Shown: positions 9,614 through 21,766 of the stretch, piece after piece | Numbering within the stretch: the stretch's first letter is position 1 | Layout: the number at the start of each line of letters is the position of its first letter | Assembly: GCA_004802725.1 (NCBI GenBank) | Contig: SGPM01000285.1 | Coordinates: 1 to 35,729 of the forward strand | DNA: 35,729 nt | Source: Antrodiella citrinella | Taxonomy: Eukaryota; Basidiomycota; Agaricomycetes; Polyporales; Steccherinaceae | Reading direction: 5' to 3' | Notes under the pieces: model-generated | What the model was told of the DNA's origin: nothing | The model's database searches: none | The model's input: only the letters and a program-made list of their open reading frames with translations | Made by a program: the position numbers and the translations under genes

Positions 9614-11661
9614 CTAGCTTAATCCCCATCCATTATGCAAGCCGATGGTGTCGCCACCATGAGTTGGGTCACTTTGTGTAACCTTCTCCTTCACCTTCAC
9701 TTCAGCATGACCATTGATGCTCTTGGTCTCCCTATTAATACCTCCCCCATCTTTGCCTTCCAACGTGCCAAGGCCGCCCACCAGCACATCTTTGACGTTG
9801 TCTGCACGTAGATCTTCCAAACCCTGGAGGTACGCCTGATCAACGCCGCCCGTGACGTATTCGCCCGTGAACACGGAGCAATCGAATTGTTCAATGCGAG
9901 TATTGAATTGACGGACAGATTGGACGAGATCGGGCAGCGTTTGAAAGATAACGAGGTCTGCACCAATCTCGGCGGCGATATCTTCCGTCGTGCGCCCATG
10001 TGCGACGAGCTCCATGCGAGAAGGCATGTCGATACCATAGACGTTCGAATACCTGGATGGACAAGGGTCAGTGAAGTTGATTGCTGTTCTGCTGAGTACA
10101 CATGCGTACCTGATCGGTGGCGCACAGCTAGCCACAATGACACTCTTGGCACCGACGTCTTTTGCCATCTGGATGATCTCTTTGGACGTAGTACCACGCA
10201 CTATAGAGTCTAAGTTCCAAGGGTCAGCTTACAGCTCACAAGTGAAAAGAGATGATGTCACGTACCGTCAACTATCAAAACATCCTTGCCGGAGAATTCC
10301 AGCGCCATTGCATTCAACTTCCGGCGCACATTTTTCCGTCGCATTTGTTGGCCAGGCATAATGAATGTCCTACCAACATAGCGGTTTTTGACGAAGCCTT
10401 CTCGGTAAGGTAGCTTCAGCTTCTGTGCTAAGTTCAGAGCCGCAACTCGAGACGTATCCGGTACCTAACGGGGAGATGAGCTTGAGTTACACCCTAACGA
10501 GTATGCAACTTACCGGAATGACCACATCGACCGACAGGTTCTTCTCTTTGAGGACTCTTTGCACCTCGGCAGCTAAAGCATCTCCCATAGCCATTCTGCT
10601 ACGGTATACGCTGATGCCATCCAGGACGGAGTCAGGCCGCGCAAAGTAAACATATTCGAAAATATCGGGCGCAAACGCGGCCGCTTTCCCGACTTGTCGT
10701 CTGCTCACACCGGCGCGCGTGATGATAACGGCTTCACCTGAAAATTGGCGTTAGGATCAGATCGCAATGCTTTTGTTACATGTACTCACCTGGGTTTACA
10801 TCCTCCCAATCAACGAAGCCACTCGCGTCGGCAACCACACTCTCACTTGAGAACAGATAATCTGTACCTGCACCAACTTTTCGAGACGCCAATCCGAGGG
10901 GTCGGATGCCGTTGGGATCTCTGAAAGCGATGATCCCAAAGCCAGCGAGCATCGCTACGCAAGCATAGGCACCCTTGCATTGCTCCATGAGCCCTCCGAT
11001 CGCAGTGAAGATATCCTCCTCGTTGATACGAAACTTGCCCGTCTTTTGCAGATTATCGGCGAAGATGTTCAGGAGTAGCTCAGAGTCGGAAGAAGTGTTG
11101 ATATGTCTATGGGCTGTGGCGTCCATGAAATGCAAAAGCTCGGAAGTGTTGATAAGATTGCCGTTCTGCGCCACACACGGTACGGTGACACGGAATGTCA
11201 GAAAGGGGATGCTGAGACATGGATCGCACACGTACATGAGCAAACACTATCCCGTAAGGCGAATTCACGTAGAAGGGCTGAGCTTCAGCGTGATGAGAGC
11301 TTCCAGCCGTAGGGTAACGCACTGCAAATACGGATCAAAAACACATGCTGAGATGGATACATCCTTACCACTCACCATGACCTACACCCATTCCGCCAGA
11401 TAATCGGGAGAGGGCATTTGTGTTAAAGACGTCGCGGACCATACCGTTGGCCTTGCATTGAAAGAAGCGACCTTTTGGGCCACAAGTGACGATACCACAG
11501 GCATCCTGTCCGCGATGTTGAAGAAGCGAAAGACCTTCGCAGATCTCTTGCGCAACATCTACCGATGGATCATGGGAGAGCAGACCTAAGATGCCACACA
11601 CTGGTCCAGGCTGTGGCTTCAGTCCAAGTCCATCAACACGATCACACGAAGAACACTCACT
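9614..11661 (-). CDS. ADE4: Amidophosphoribosyltransferase (glutamine PRPP amidotransferase), 549 aa
   Basis: Catalyses the first committed step of de novo purine synthesis, PRPP plus glutamine to phosphoribosylamine, in the cytosol. The coding exons are 11661 (single base), 11600–11376, 11321–11236, 11165–10790, 10737–10514, 10464–10266, 10209–10110 and 10052–9614, and introns measure 49–70 nt. The protein opens MCGILGLL, so the nucleophile Cys2 follows Met directly. The class II glutamine amidotransferase domain occupies about the first 240 residues ([35 protein letters not shown]). The phosphoribosyltransferase domain carries the PRPP loop [14 protein letters not shown] at about 364–377. 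Family length is about 500–550. The start is notable: with canonical splicing at 11660/11601 the ATG is made from A at 11661 and TG at 11600–11599. No other in-frame ATG was found upstream. The gene lies head-to-head with ATP2. Confidence 0.95.
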
Positions 11662-12209
11662 GCTGCAGTGTCGATGGGCTCTACCGGGGTGATAAATAGA
11701 GATAGAAGAGGACGATGGGTGCGACCAACGTGGGCCCAAAATACGATTATTGTCAACAGGATTTGAGGGCCATGGATATACCTAAACGTACGGCAGTCAA
11801 TCAGCCAGAAATTTTGCTTCGGTGCTGCTGCTCGGGCGGGGATGAGAATCGGCGCACTGTCGGGGGTCGTCGTGCGTCTGCTCCCGCTCGCAACGCATAG
11901 TAAACGGTGTTTCGTAGAAAATACCCACCGGGGAGCCTGCGTGGGCTCTATGCGACCACCACGACGTCGACCTGCATCTCGCGCATCTTTTTGTATGTCA
12001 TGTCATGATCATGTATGACCTGCAGCGGAAAATGCGCCGGACGCATGGGGAGAGACCCCGGATGGCTCGGCAGCGAGTCGGGGAAAGTCGGCTCAGCGGG
12101 GATGAAGCTGAGCCTGAAAATAAACTTTATACGTGGACAGCGCAGAGGTTCTCTCGCTCGCTGTCTCCCATTATCCCCAACGTTCTCGTCAACGTCGACG
12201 CCGTTCACC
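11662..12209. promoter_or_regulatory. Shared upstream region of ADE4 and ATP2
   Basis: The ADE4 leader exon must lie just above 11661, and its far end is not visible. On the ATP2 side, an A+T-rich TATA-like block (ataaactttata) at about 12120–12131 lies some 80–90 bp before the ATG, followed by a pyrimidine-rich leader with CTCGCTGTCTCCC. I looked for TGACTC (a site used by yeast purine genes) upstream of ADE4 and saw none. No other gene is seen in this interval. Confidence 0.5.
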
Positions 12210-14148
<1,939 letters not shown>

Positions 14149-14572
14149 TGCATTCAATTTATTCGTAGACGTAGAGGGTATGTAATGGAACGGCTGGCGT
14201 CGTCGTTGGGTGCTTTATACATCCTACAAAATGTGAATGTCCTGCGTTTCCTCATTCAGTATCTTGTGTGTTCTTGTGTATATGCCCGAGTCTGGCGTCG
14301 GTGTTGAAAATCCAGGTATAAGTTCTGAGCTCGCGTTGTATCATACTATGGGGTTACGGGTGTTGCAAAATTTGGATTCATTGACTGGGCACTGTCCCGT
14401 GGAAATATACGATACCGGCGAAACATCCCATGCATTTCGTATTTCGTACCACAAAGACATGTTCTATAACGAGATCAGAGAGAACGAACGATGGTAGTTT
14501 GCACGCACGTTCGCTCGTTCGTTCGTCTGTTACCAAGATATCACAGTGCCATGCCTCCACTTCTACGATATC
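14149..14572. other. ATP2 3' region and upstream flank of the tRNA gene
   Basis: The first part should be the ATP2 3' untranslated region. From 14500 to 14530 there is a CGTT-type short tandem repeat that can pair with AACGAACG at about 14481–14489. No coding sequence is supported. Confidence 0.5.
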
Positions 14573-14657
14573 GCCGGAATAGCTCAGTTGGGAGAGCAGC
14601 AGACTGAAGTCACGTGATGAGTTCTGAAGGTCTCGCGTTCGATCCGCGATTCTGGCA
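14573..14657 (+). tRNA. tRNA-Phe (anticodon GAA) with a 12-nt intron
   Basis: The acceptor stem GCCGGAA pairs with TTCTGGC (one G·U), with discriminator A at 14657. The D arm is GCTC/GAGC. The anticodon GAA is at 14606–14608, and the T arm is TCGCG-TTCGATC-CGCGA. The canonical intron position after base 37 gives an intron at 14610–14621 and a 73-nt mature tRNA. The outermost anticodon-stem pair (27·43) would be G·A, which is slightly unusual. A T-rich run with TTTT at 14663–14666 would end RNA polymerase III transcription. Confidence 0.95.
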
Positions 14658-14856
14658 TTTCTTTTGCCCTTACTTCTCATTTTAGCGAACTATTCCAGCC
14701 TTCTGAACTTGTTCTGCACGGTTGAGAGAAGACGTTACCAGCGTAACCTGCTAAGCGCCAAACGGGACCCTAACCGCTTTTTCTCAGTCATTCACAATAC
14801 GGCGCGAACTGCTTGTCCACGAACACCGAGGTCTCCAACCCCACCTTTGAACAGAC

Positions 14857-15505
14857 ATGGGTGAGATATTACTGGATGCCAAAATACGTTCTCATCTGAT
14901 CATGACATTGACTTGCGTCAGGCACCTCTCTATGGCTCGTTCCCGACTTTGAGACGGAGTCTCCAAGACTAGAGAGGATCATGAGCCAAAAGACCGACAC
15001 CGCGAAGTCGCCATCGTCGTTTCCCCACTTCCATCCGCACGTCACCCTGGCCACCGTCCCGTCCTCCACGCCCGAATCCGTGCTGCGAAGCGCGATCGCG
15101 GCGTCCCAGCCTCGCGTCCCGGTCAAATTCCGATCGGTAGACGTGGGCGACAAGTACTTCATGTCGGTGTACGTGACGGCGCAGAGGACGCCTGAGCTTG
15201 TCCAGCTGCGCGAGCATCTGTCTAAGACGCTTGGGGACAAGACCGTTCCTCCAGTGGCACATTTGTCGCTGTTCTACATCGATGACTCTGATGTGGCGGA
15301 ACGTGTCAAGATCGCAGCTTCGTTGCGGGAGCAAGGTAGGGTGATCGACGGTCCAGAGAGAGGAAGTGTTCAGCTGGATTGCACGGAGGGCGACGCGAGA
15401 GGCGAGGACCTGTTGGGAGGTATTGCTGGACATGAGATTTGGATTATGGAATGTGATGGACCGGTGGAGACCTGGCGACGTCTTGGTGATCGGATTGTGT
15501 TGTAA
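14857..15505 (+). CDS. CPD1: 2H-family 2',3'-cyclic nucleotide phosphodiesterase (CPDase), 195 aa
   Basis: The first exon (14857–14860) holds only ATG plus one base. A 61-nt intron follows and the second exon is 14922–15505. Splicing gives MGTSLWLVPDFE, the usual start of the family. The two catalytic HxT/S motifs of the 2H superfamily are present: HVT at 41–43 (in HPHVTL) and HLS at 115–117 (in AHLSLFY). Yeast Cpd1 and plant CPDase open ADP-ribose 1'',2''-cyclic phosphate, a by-product of tRNA splicing; that activity is expected here but not shown. The gene starts 199 bp after the end of an intron-containing tRNA-Phe. Without the tiny first exon the frame could start only at M22, which would lose the conserved first beta strand. 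Confidence 0.92.
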
Positions 15506-15899
15506 ACCTTGCATATCTTCCATGTACTTGTAACAGCAATCACTTCTTTGTAGCAGCAAATTCTAATGATACAGGGTAATATGTACTTGACCTGTCAGGT
15601 CGTAAAATTATACAGAAACATTATGAACGAATATCCTCGAAGAACAGTTGCGCTTGCGCAAGAAGGAGGGAAAATGAAAAGGCATTGGTGTGAGAGACAT
15701 AAGGACCGTGATGCGGATGTGTAGAGCGTCGTCAGAAAGGAGTGTGGAAAACAACACAGCGAGTGATGGAGAGCAGAAGATCGAATGGATAGCAATGGTA
15801 CAAGCTGCAAAGAAAAGACCGGGGGAGACGGAGACGGAATGAGAGAGTAGGCGATGAAATAGATTATATGTTAGGGTGGAATATGGCGTGATGAGGTCT
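15506..15899. other. Convergent 3' intergenic region
   Basis: Lies between the stop codons of the CPDase (+) and arrestin-like (-) genes and should hold both 3' untranslated regions. A short perfect inverted repeat, GACCTG-T-CAGGTC, is at 15589–15601. No gene is seen. Confidence 0.5.
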
Positions 15900-17592
15900 T
15901 CAGTTTTCGTTTTCTTCGTCCTGCGCGTGTGATATAGGTTCCTTCGCATCGACGTCCCTGGGAGTATAGAGCGGCAGCGGAGTCGAGTAGTCGATCTTCC
16001 TGTCCCCGTTGGAATCGAACAGCTGAGAATAAGCCGGTAGCGTCTGCGCATATGGAAGACTTGCGACAGGGAAGTCGCAGGGAGACGCACGACCGGAGGA
16101 TGATGTAGGTGTGTAGAATTCCAAAGGAGAAGGCGAGGACGAGCGGATTGCTGCAGGCGAAGATGGAGGCACCTGAACGAATCTCAAAGGAACGTGGAAG
16201 TTGAGTCGCTCGGAGATACGCTCGCCATCTGGAGCGTCGTATGTGCACACCAAAGTGACGAGCAGGCGATGGCTGACGCCGAACAGCGGGCTTTGGCCTG
16301 ATGCGCGAAGCCTCTTCTTCGACTTCCAATCCTTGTTATCGTGGTTCTTGTCGTTGACGAGCGGAATCTGGGTGGACATGGAATACCAGGTGATGTTATC
16401 ACCGGCGGAAGCGTCTTGTGTGAAGATGTAACCATCGCCGGCCAAGGTGTACTGTCCTGACGCCTCATCTGGCATGACGGAGAAGGAACGCGTGAGGATG
16501 TGCCGAGGTGGTGGGTACGGCGCCACTCCGAGATCGTACAGTGCAGAAACCGGATGTGGTCGGATAAGAGGCTTATAGGGGGGCTGCTGGTTCTTCGGCG
16601 GAACCGGATACTGAGCGACATATGTGGACGACGCTTGTGTGCTGGTTTTTGAATGAGCAAAGATTAACGATGCGTATGCTTGATCTCACATACCGATAGC
16701 GCTCAGCCTGTTCCACGTCCACAGCGAACTCCGCAACTCGAAGTCGCTGACAATCAGATTCCGATAGTTCAGCAGTACGCAAACGCAACGTGAATGGTAG
16801 GGAGTCCTCCTCAGTCCCCATATGGCCGGGAAGAGAGCAAACGATACGGAGGCCAGACAAGATATGTGGAGGAATGTGGGCAGTGTCGTTCTCATCGTGA
16901 GGATCTGGTTCCGCGCAAACGTTGTAGTTTGTAGTTGGGAATAAAGAAGTGGAAGAGGACGCGAAATATGAGGGACTCATGAAACGATTCAGTTGGATGG
17001 GACATCTGGGTGCTTTTACGGAGCGAAGAGAAGCGAAACTGAATGGATTGCAGAGCGTGGACAGCCAGGAACTAGGGGAAGAAGAGTCTGCATTTTCAAA
17101 CCTTGCAGTGGCATGAAGAGCGTAGCGAGTACCAGTCTCGCCACCGTTTTCTACATCGCCGAACAAGGCAGTGGCGGGTAGCCAGCCCGGAATAGTCAGG
17201 CTGAAGACGACGTTCCACGTGCATGGCTTGTCAATGTCGTCGTTGTCCTCTGTGCTCAGCTCTATCGCGCCTCCAAGTGCAAGCTCCTGGGAGATGGCGC
17301 ACAAGCGGAAGGCAGAGTAGGTCGTCTCGGGCGTGAGGAGCTCGGATTGGCCCTCAAACGTCACGACGAGTGAACGCAGGAGGAGACGGAGAGCGTGTTT
17401 GCGTTGGAGAAAGGAGGACCTGGACGACATTGAGATGACAACATGTCCAGATATCGAGTATGCGGCACTATACACAAAATATTAGCCTCCTGCAGGTCAT
17501 GCGCGATTCCACAAACACACTCACGAGCGATCTGGCTCTCCGTACATCTCAAGTGAGTCCGCAAAAGGGACTATCTCTATGGATACGGACAT
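15900..17592 (-). CDS. Arrestin-like protein with PY-type motifs, 527 aa
   Basis: Exons are 17592–17525, 17467–16694 and 16641–15900, with introns of 57 and 52 nt. The start MSVSIEIVPFADSL leads into an arrestin-N-like beta region (SISGHVVISM, then LVVTFEGQSELL at about 55–66). A second beta-rich domain starts near HILTRSFSV and includes DNITWYSMSTQIPL and RLLVTLVCTY. PPY at 301–303, LPAY at 482–485 and PLPLYTP at 502–508 resemble the PY motifs by which alpha-arrestins (ART/Rim8 type) recruit Rsp5/Nedd4 ubiquitin ligases to plasma-membrane cargo. Similarity to arrestins is clear in the N-terminal domain and weaker in the rest. The cargo is unknown. It is divergently placed from the KH gene. 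Confidence 0.8.
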
Positions 17593-18658
17593 AGCAGGGA
17601 TGGAACGTAGAGACAGTATGGCCAGCGTAGGCTATCTGGCTGAGGGTGGGGGGTGTCAGCCCAACAGCGACAAGGACCGTTATATAAAGACAGCTTGCTT
17701 TGGACAAAAGGCATTATCCTTGCAGATAAAGGAGCTTTGTAGATTCGCCGCTCGGGAATCATCTTGATAAAAGAATAATGGGTGCTTTGGCCCCCTGGAG
17801 AGATCTAGCGTGTGGCCTTTTGTCTAACAAGTCCTTTGTTCTCGAGGAACCGGGGCTGACTAAGCCTGTGGGTGTCGCTTAGAACAATGGCCTTTCCTCC
17901 TGCCTCGCGTTCACCGTACGTACTGATTTCCATCTGGGTTCCCATCCTCATTTTAGACTTTGCGGTCGATGAGCGAGTTCATTCAACCGCGGGAAGATTC
18001 GTGTCGTGATTTCTGCTGTCCTACAGGCTTCTCGAGGTCAGATCTTCAGCGCATTTACGCGTCGCGCTGCCACCGTCATGGACCTGCTTTAATTCTCGGT
18101 GTCCCGTGGCTCGCTTTGACTGTGTCCGACGTAGGCCAGAGCTCTGTTGATTGCAGTTCACTGTTGTGTTGCATCAGCCAGTTTACTCTGCTATGGCAAC
18201 ATATGAACATGTCGCTTCACATAGACAGCGAATACAATAAAGAAATTGTAGAGAGGGCGGACACGTGTGAAGAGGCTCGGAGTCTGCCGAGGGTGTGGGC
18301 TGTTTGGCCGAGCATTGCCATCGACACCCTCGACCGTCACAACCACTACATACCAGTCACCCCTGGTGCTCCCCCTCGTCGTCGTCGGAAACAGCGACCA
18401 CACCAGCGTCCTCGCTGTTGTATACGTTGCGTGCACCCATACTCGCGTCGTCATCACCGTCTGTGACGGTTGNTACCCAGGTAAGTCGCATGAATGGCAG
18501 CGCGACTCTCACTCCCTCCTCCCAAGTCCCCCTCCTCACCATCCACACTCCCTCCCATTCAGAACTTACCGCCTCGACCTCTACTCCAAACCCCCACCCT
18601 ATTCCGTGAACCGTGCTAACGGGACCTTGATCTGCCTCGTGAAAACTGAAATCGAATC
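17593..18658. promoter_or_regulatory. Long divergent intergenic region between the arrestin-like and KH genes
   Basis: A palindromic TTATATAA at 17680–17687, about 90 bp from the arrestin-like start, is a plausible TATA box for it. On the KH side, a possible leader intron runs from GTAAGT at 18481 to AG at 18562, inside a pyrimidine-rich leader. One ambiguous base (n) stands at 18473. The middle part (about 17800–18250) holds short frames with no recognisable domain, and I do not call a gene there. Confidence 0.4.
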
Positions 18659-20094
18659 ATGCCAGAACCTGACTCGACACGGAAGAGGTCTCGTTCTCCC
18701 TCCGACACTGACCAGCCAAAGCACAAGCGGGCCAACACAGGCGCTACTTCACATTCGGATGACTCACTTCCACGCTCTTTGCCTGCTAGACTTCCTCCTT
18801 TGGCTTCCAACAGCGATGCCAACATGGACCCGCATACATCCGTAGACGACACCGCTGCCTCCACTCCATCCCCCAACGCGGGCGGTGCGGACAGAGTCAA
18901 GGGCGAGGACGACCGTGAAGGTGCTGGCGACCTCTCCACAGCCATCATGTCTGGTCCCCCTTCCAGCTCTGGCTCGGCTTCAGGACCCCCCTCCGCCAGT
19001 ATCCATATGCGATGCCTCATTGTTACTCAGGATGCCTCCATCATCATTGGCAAGGGCGGCTCGCATGTGAACGAAATACGGGAAAAGAGTGGAGCTCGAG
19101 TCATGGTATCAGAGAGCATCCCTGGAAACCCTGAGAGGATTCTCAACGTGAGCGGGCCTCTCGACGCAGTGTCAAAGGTACGCTGGGCACTAGCTGCAAA
19201 TGCATTCGTGTCGCTCACTCATTCGCTGTACAGGCGTTTGGTCTCATCGTCCGAAGGATCAATGACGAGCCCTTCGACAAGGCATCTGTACCAGGCAGCC
19301 GCGCGGTCACCATAAAGTTCATGATACCCAACTCACGCATGGGCTCCGTCATCGGAAAGGGAGGAACCAAAATAAAGGAGATTCAAGACGCCAGCGGCGC
19401 CAGACTCAATGCGAGCGAAGGCATGCTTCCTGGCTCCACAGAGGTAAAGGGAATACACTTGTCACGAATGTATTTGACTGACGACCACATGACAGCGCGT
19501 TCTGAGCGTTTCTGGAGTTGCAGACGCCATTCATATTGCAACCTACTACATTGGGAACATTCTCATTGAGGCCAATGAGCGTATGCCTTCTCACAACACC
19601 GCGTCTTACAGGCCTTCGAGCTACTCCCGTCGTCCTCCGTACACGGGATCTTCCTACGTTCCTGGCTACGCCGCTGCCAATCCCACGCCCGGTCCATTTC
19701 CTGCCGCCTCGTCGTCGCAGCCTCCGGCGCAACAGAACCCTCCACAGCAGCTTCAAACTCAGCAAATCTATATCCCGAACGACTTGGTCGGATGCATCAT
19801 CGGCAAAGGAGGAGCGAAGATCAACGAGATTCGCCACATGAGCGCGTCCAATATCAAGATCATGGAACCTGGCGCTGTGGGCGTTGGCGTTAACGGTGCC
19901 CCTGCCCCTGCAGGCGGAGAAGGCGAGAGACTGGTGGTTATCACCGGTCAGCCTGCCAACATCCAGATGGCCGTGCAGCTTCTGTACCATGTAAGTAACT
20001 TACCTGCAGTCACAGGAACGCGTATTGAATACTTCTGTAGCGCCTCGAGCAGGAAAAGCAGAAGCAGTTGCGTTCTTCCTCCGCTAGTTCTTGA
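18659..20094 (+). CDS. Three-KH-domain RNA-binding protein (PCBP/hnRNP K type), 425 aa
   Basis: Exons are 18659–19177, 19234–19443, 19496–19990 and 20041–20094, with introns of 50–56 nt. After a disordered, charged N terminus (RKRSRSPSD, then Ser/Pro/Asp-rich to about 110) come three KH domains. Each carries the RNA-gripping GxxG loop as GKGG, at 131–134, 214–217 and 346–349. A Tyr/Pro/Gln-rich linker (about 275–330) separates KH2 and KH3, and the protein ends with a short basic Gln/Lys-rich and Ser-rich tail. This KH–KH–linker–KH layout is that of poly(C)-binding proteins and of fungal Rnc1, Pbp2 and Hek2, which bind C/U-rich mRNA and control its stability or translation. Which of these is the true orthologue cannot be decided from sequence alone. 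Confidence 0.92.
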
Positions 20095-20462
20095 TTCTCT
20101 TGTTATGATCATTTTTGTCCTGCGCTTCTTGCGTTGCCTTCGTGTATGTTTTTCTTGACCTCTGTCAATTATGTTATCCTCTGTCTTTGTAGTGCTGTGT
20201 GTACGCTCGTTGCACGCATGCACTTCAATTCCCTCCTGTTGTTGATCAGAATTCTCCAATGGTTATGGTTCTCTATGGTTTCCCTTTTTGCGCTATCCAT
20301 CGCTCTCCAAGTTCGTGTGTCTCACTTGATCACCCCCCAACGCTCCGTATATCACTAGTGCTACACGACAATAAACATAGGTTGTCCGTGATGTGTATGT
20401 AACAGTCCGTGGTGCGTTCCTGCGTCACCCAGGAATAAATCTGAATTGCCCTGCATTGAATG
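20095..20462. other. Convergent 3' intergenic region
   Basis: T-rich sequence after the KH gene, including tttttcttgacc near 20150, probably its 3' untranslated region, meets the 3' end of the RING gene on the other strand. No gene is supported. Confidence 0.5.
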
Positions 20463-21545
20463 TCATCCTACGATCATGAGCGAATCATCCGCGTTCTCTG
20501 GCATCCTTTGCCTCTCTGGTATGCCTTGTCTCTTTGTCTCTGTCATAGTTTGTTTCATCGCATGATACTGCAGGCAGAACGGGGCATCAGTATGGTCGAA
20601 CAACTTGAAAAAGGTTGAGTTGATGCTGACCTTCTTCCTGTACTTCAGATTACTTGCTTTCAGAGCTATTGACTCTGCCTCAAGACCGGTTAGGGCATCC
20701 TCACGAAGAGCGCTCTGCCTCTCCAGTTGTTCGAAATCGCGCCGCACAGCCTGCAGCTTGGCTTGCAGGTCCGCCTGCGTCCGCTGGTGCACGTCCAACG
20801 TTTCCTGCAGGATCTGCCTGATCCGTTCGGTCTCACCCCGTGCATTCTTCACTTTGTGGCTGTACTTAGATTCGAGTCGGACCAGTCTGTCCTTGTACGC
20901 CTCGAGGTCCCGCTCTTCGGATAGCTGTTGCAGTCTCTGGAAGGAGATGAGATATCAACGGCGATATGAGAGGAGATGGGTACACGCACTGCTCGCATAT
21001 CCGCTAGGACACCACCTAAAGACGCAAGAATCGGCTGCATATTCCAGTTGGTTATTCACGATCGCAGATACAGATGGAGGGGACATACCTTGATCTGAGG
21101 TATAGGGCCCAGCGTTTGGACGAGATCCTCTGCTCTGATCATATGCAGTTAGACAAAGAGACGCATGTAATCAGGAATTCACTCACGCCTCTGCTTTTAC
21201 GCGTATCCCGCCCGCATCCAACCCAGCAGGATCATTGACCGCCTGCTTGCACGCCTCGCCGACACTCCTCGCCGCTTCAACCAACTCCCTCTGGGTCCGG
21301 CCCAGAGGCACTACTACCTCCTCCTCTTCCTCCCGCTCATCTTCCGCATTGAAGTCAAAGTACAAACGGAAGAGCTGGTCGCGCTTGATAGGTCTTCGAC
21401 AGAACGGACATGGTGTCTCGGTGTCGAAGCTGAAGTGAAACGCAGAGCATTCTTCGCAGCAGAGGTGGCCGCAGACGGTCGCGTAGGGTGCGTTGGCGTC
21501 GCCGAGATCGTCGTGACAGATCACGCAGCGAGGTGGAGGAGACAT
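20463..21545 (-). CDS. RING-finger/coiled-coil protein, 286 aa
   Basis: Exons are 21545–21187, 21134–21089, 21034–20990, 20936–20631 and 20567–20463. The last intron (63 nt) is a multiple of three and open, so retention would add 21 residues without a frameshift. At the very N terminus is a C3HC4 RING: C7, C10, C25, H27, C30, C33, C46, C49 (CVIC, VCGHLCCEEC, CPFC). An acidic run follows (EDEREEEEE), then a long heptad-rich coiled coil (about residues 140–260). RING proteins of this size are usually E3 ubiquitin ligases acting as dimers; that is expected, not shown. I do not recognise a specific orthologue. The ATG at 21545 directly precedes the RING. An in-frame upstream ATG at 21593 would add 16 residues. 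Confidence 0.85.
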
Positions 21546-21766
21546 TGTGAGTAGTTTAAGAGCTCGACGAGGCTGGAAATGAAAAACATACACGTTCGAG
21601 GTCGACGTTCAACTCGCCGTTTCTGCGTTCACCGCATGGTCGGACCAATTATGGGCGTCTATATGATCTCCGTCGTTCACGTGACATTTTAAAAAGTATA
21701 GGGCGCTCAGCCGTTCCAGAGAGCATTCTCGTTTGCAACGCTCACTTTCTTCACCAATCCTTAGTT
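21546..21766. promoter_or_regulatory. Divergent promoter of the RING and BRX1 genes
   Basis: The 221 bp shared by both genes contain a CACGTG E-box at 21678–21683 and an A+T-rich TTTTAAAAAGTATA block at about 21687–21700, which would serve as a TATA region for BRX1 (about 70 bp upstream). Confidence 0.45.

Noticed and set aside
9887..10213. Open frame on the plus strand across ADE4
   Set aside because: It is the reverse of well-supported ADE4 exons, with no family likeness or splice logic of its own.
11662..11739. Longer ADE4 N terminus read without splicing the first intron
   Set aside because: That frame has no ATG (only a TTG) and would put about 50 residues before the catalytic Cys, against the family pattern.
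18191..18457. Frames on both strands in the arrestin–KH intergenic region
   Set aside because: No domain, no consistent introns, and the plus frame runs across an ambiguous base. More likely leader or promoter sequence.
18473..18473. Ambiguous base n (another at 35721)
   Set aside because: Assembly uncertainty in non-coding sequence; it does not touch any gene called here.
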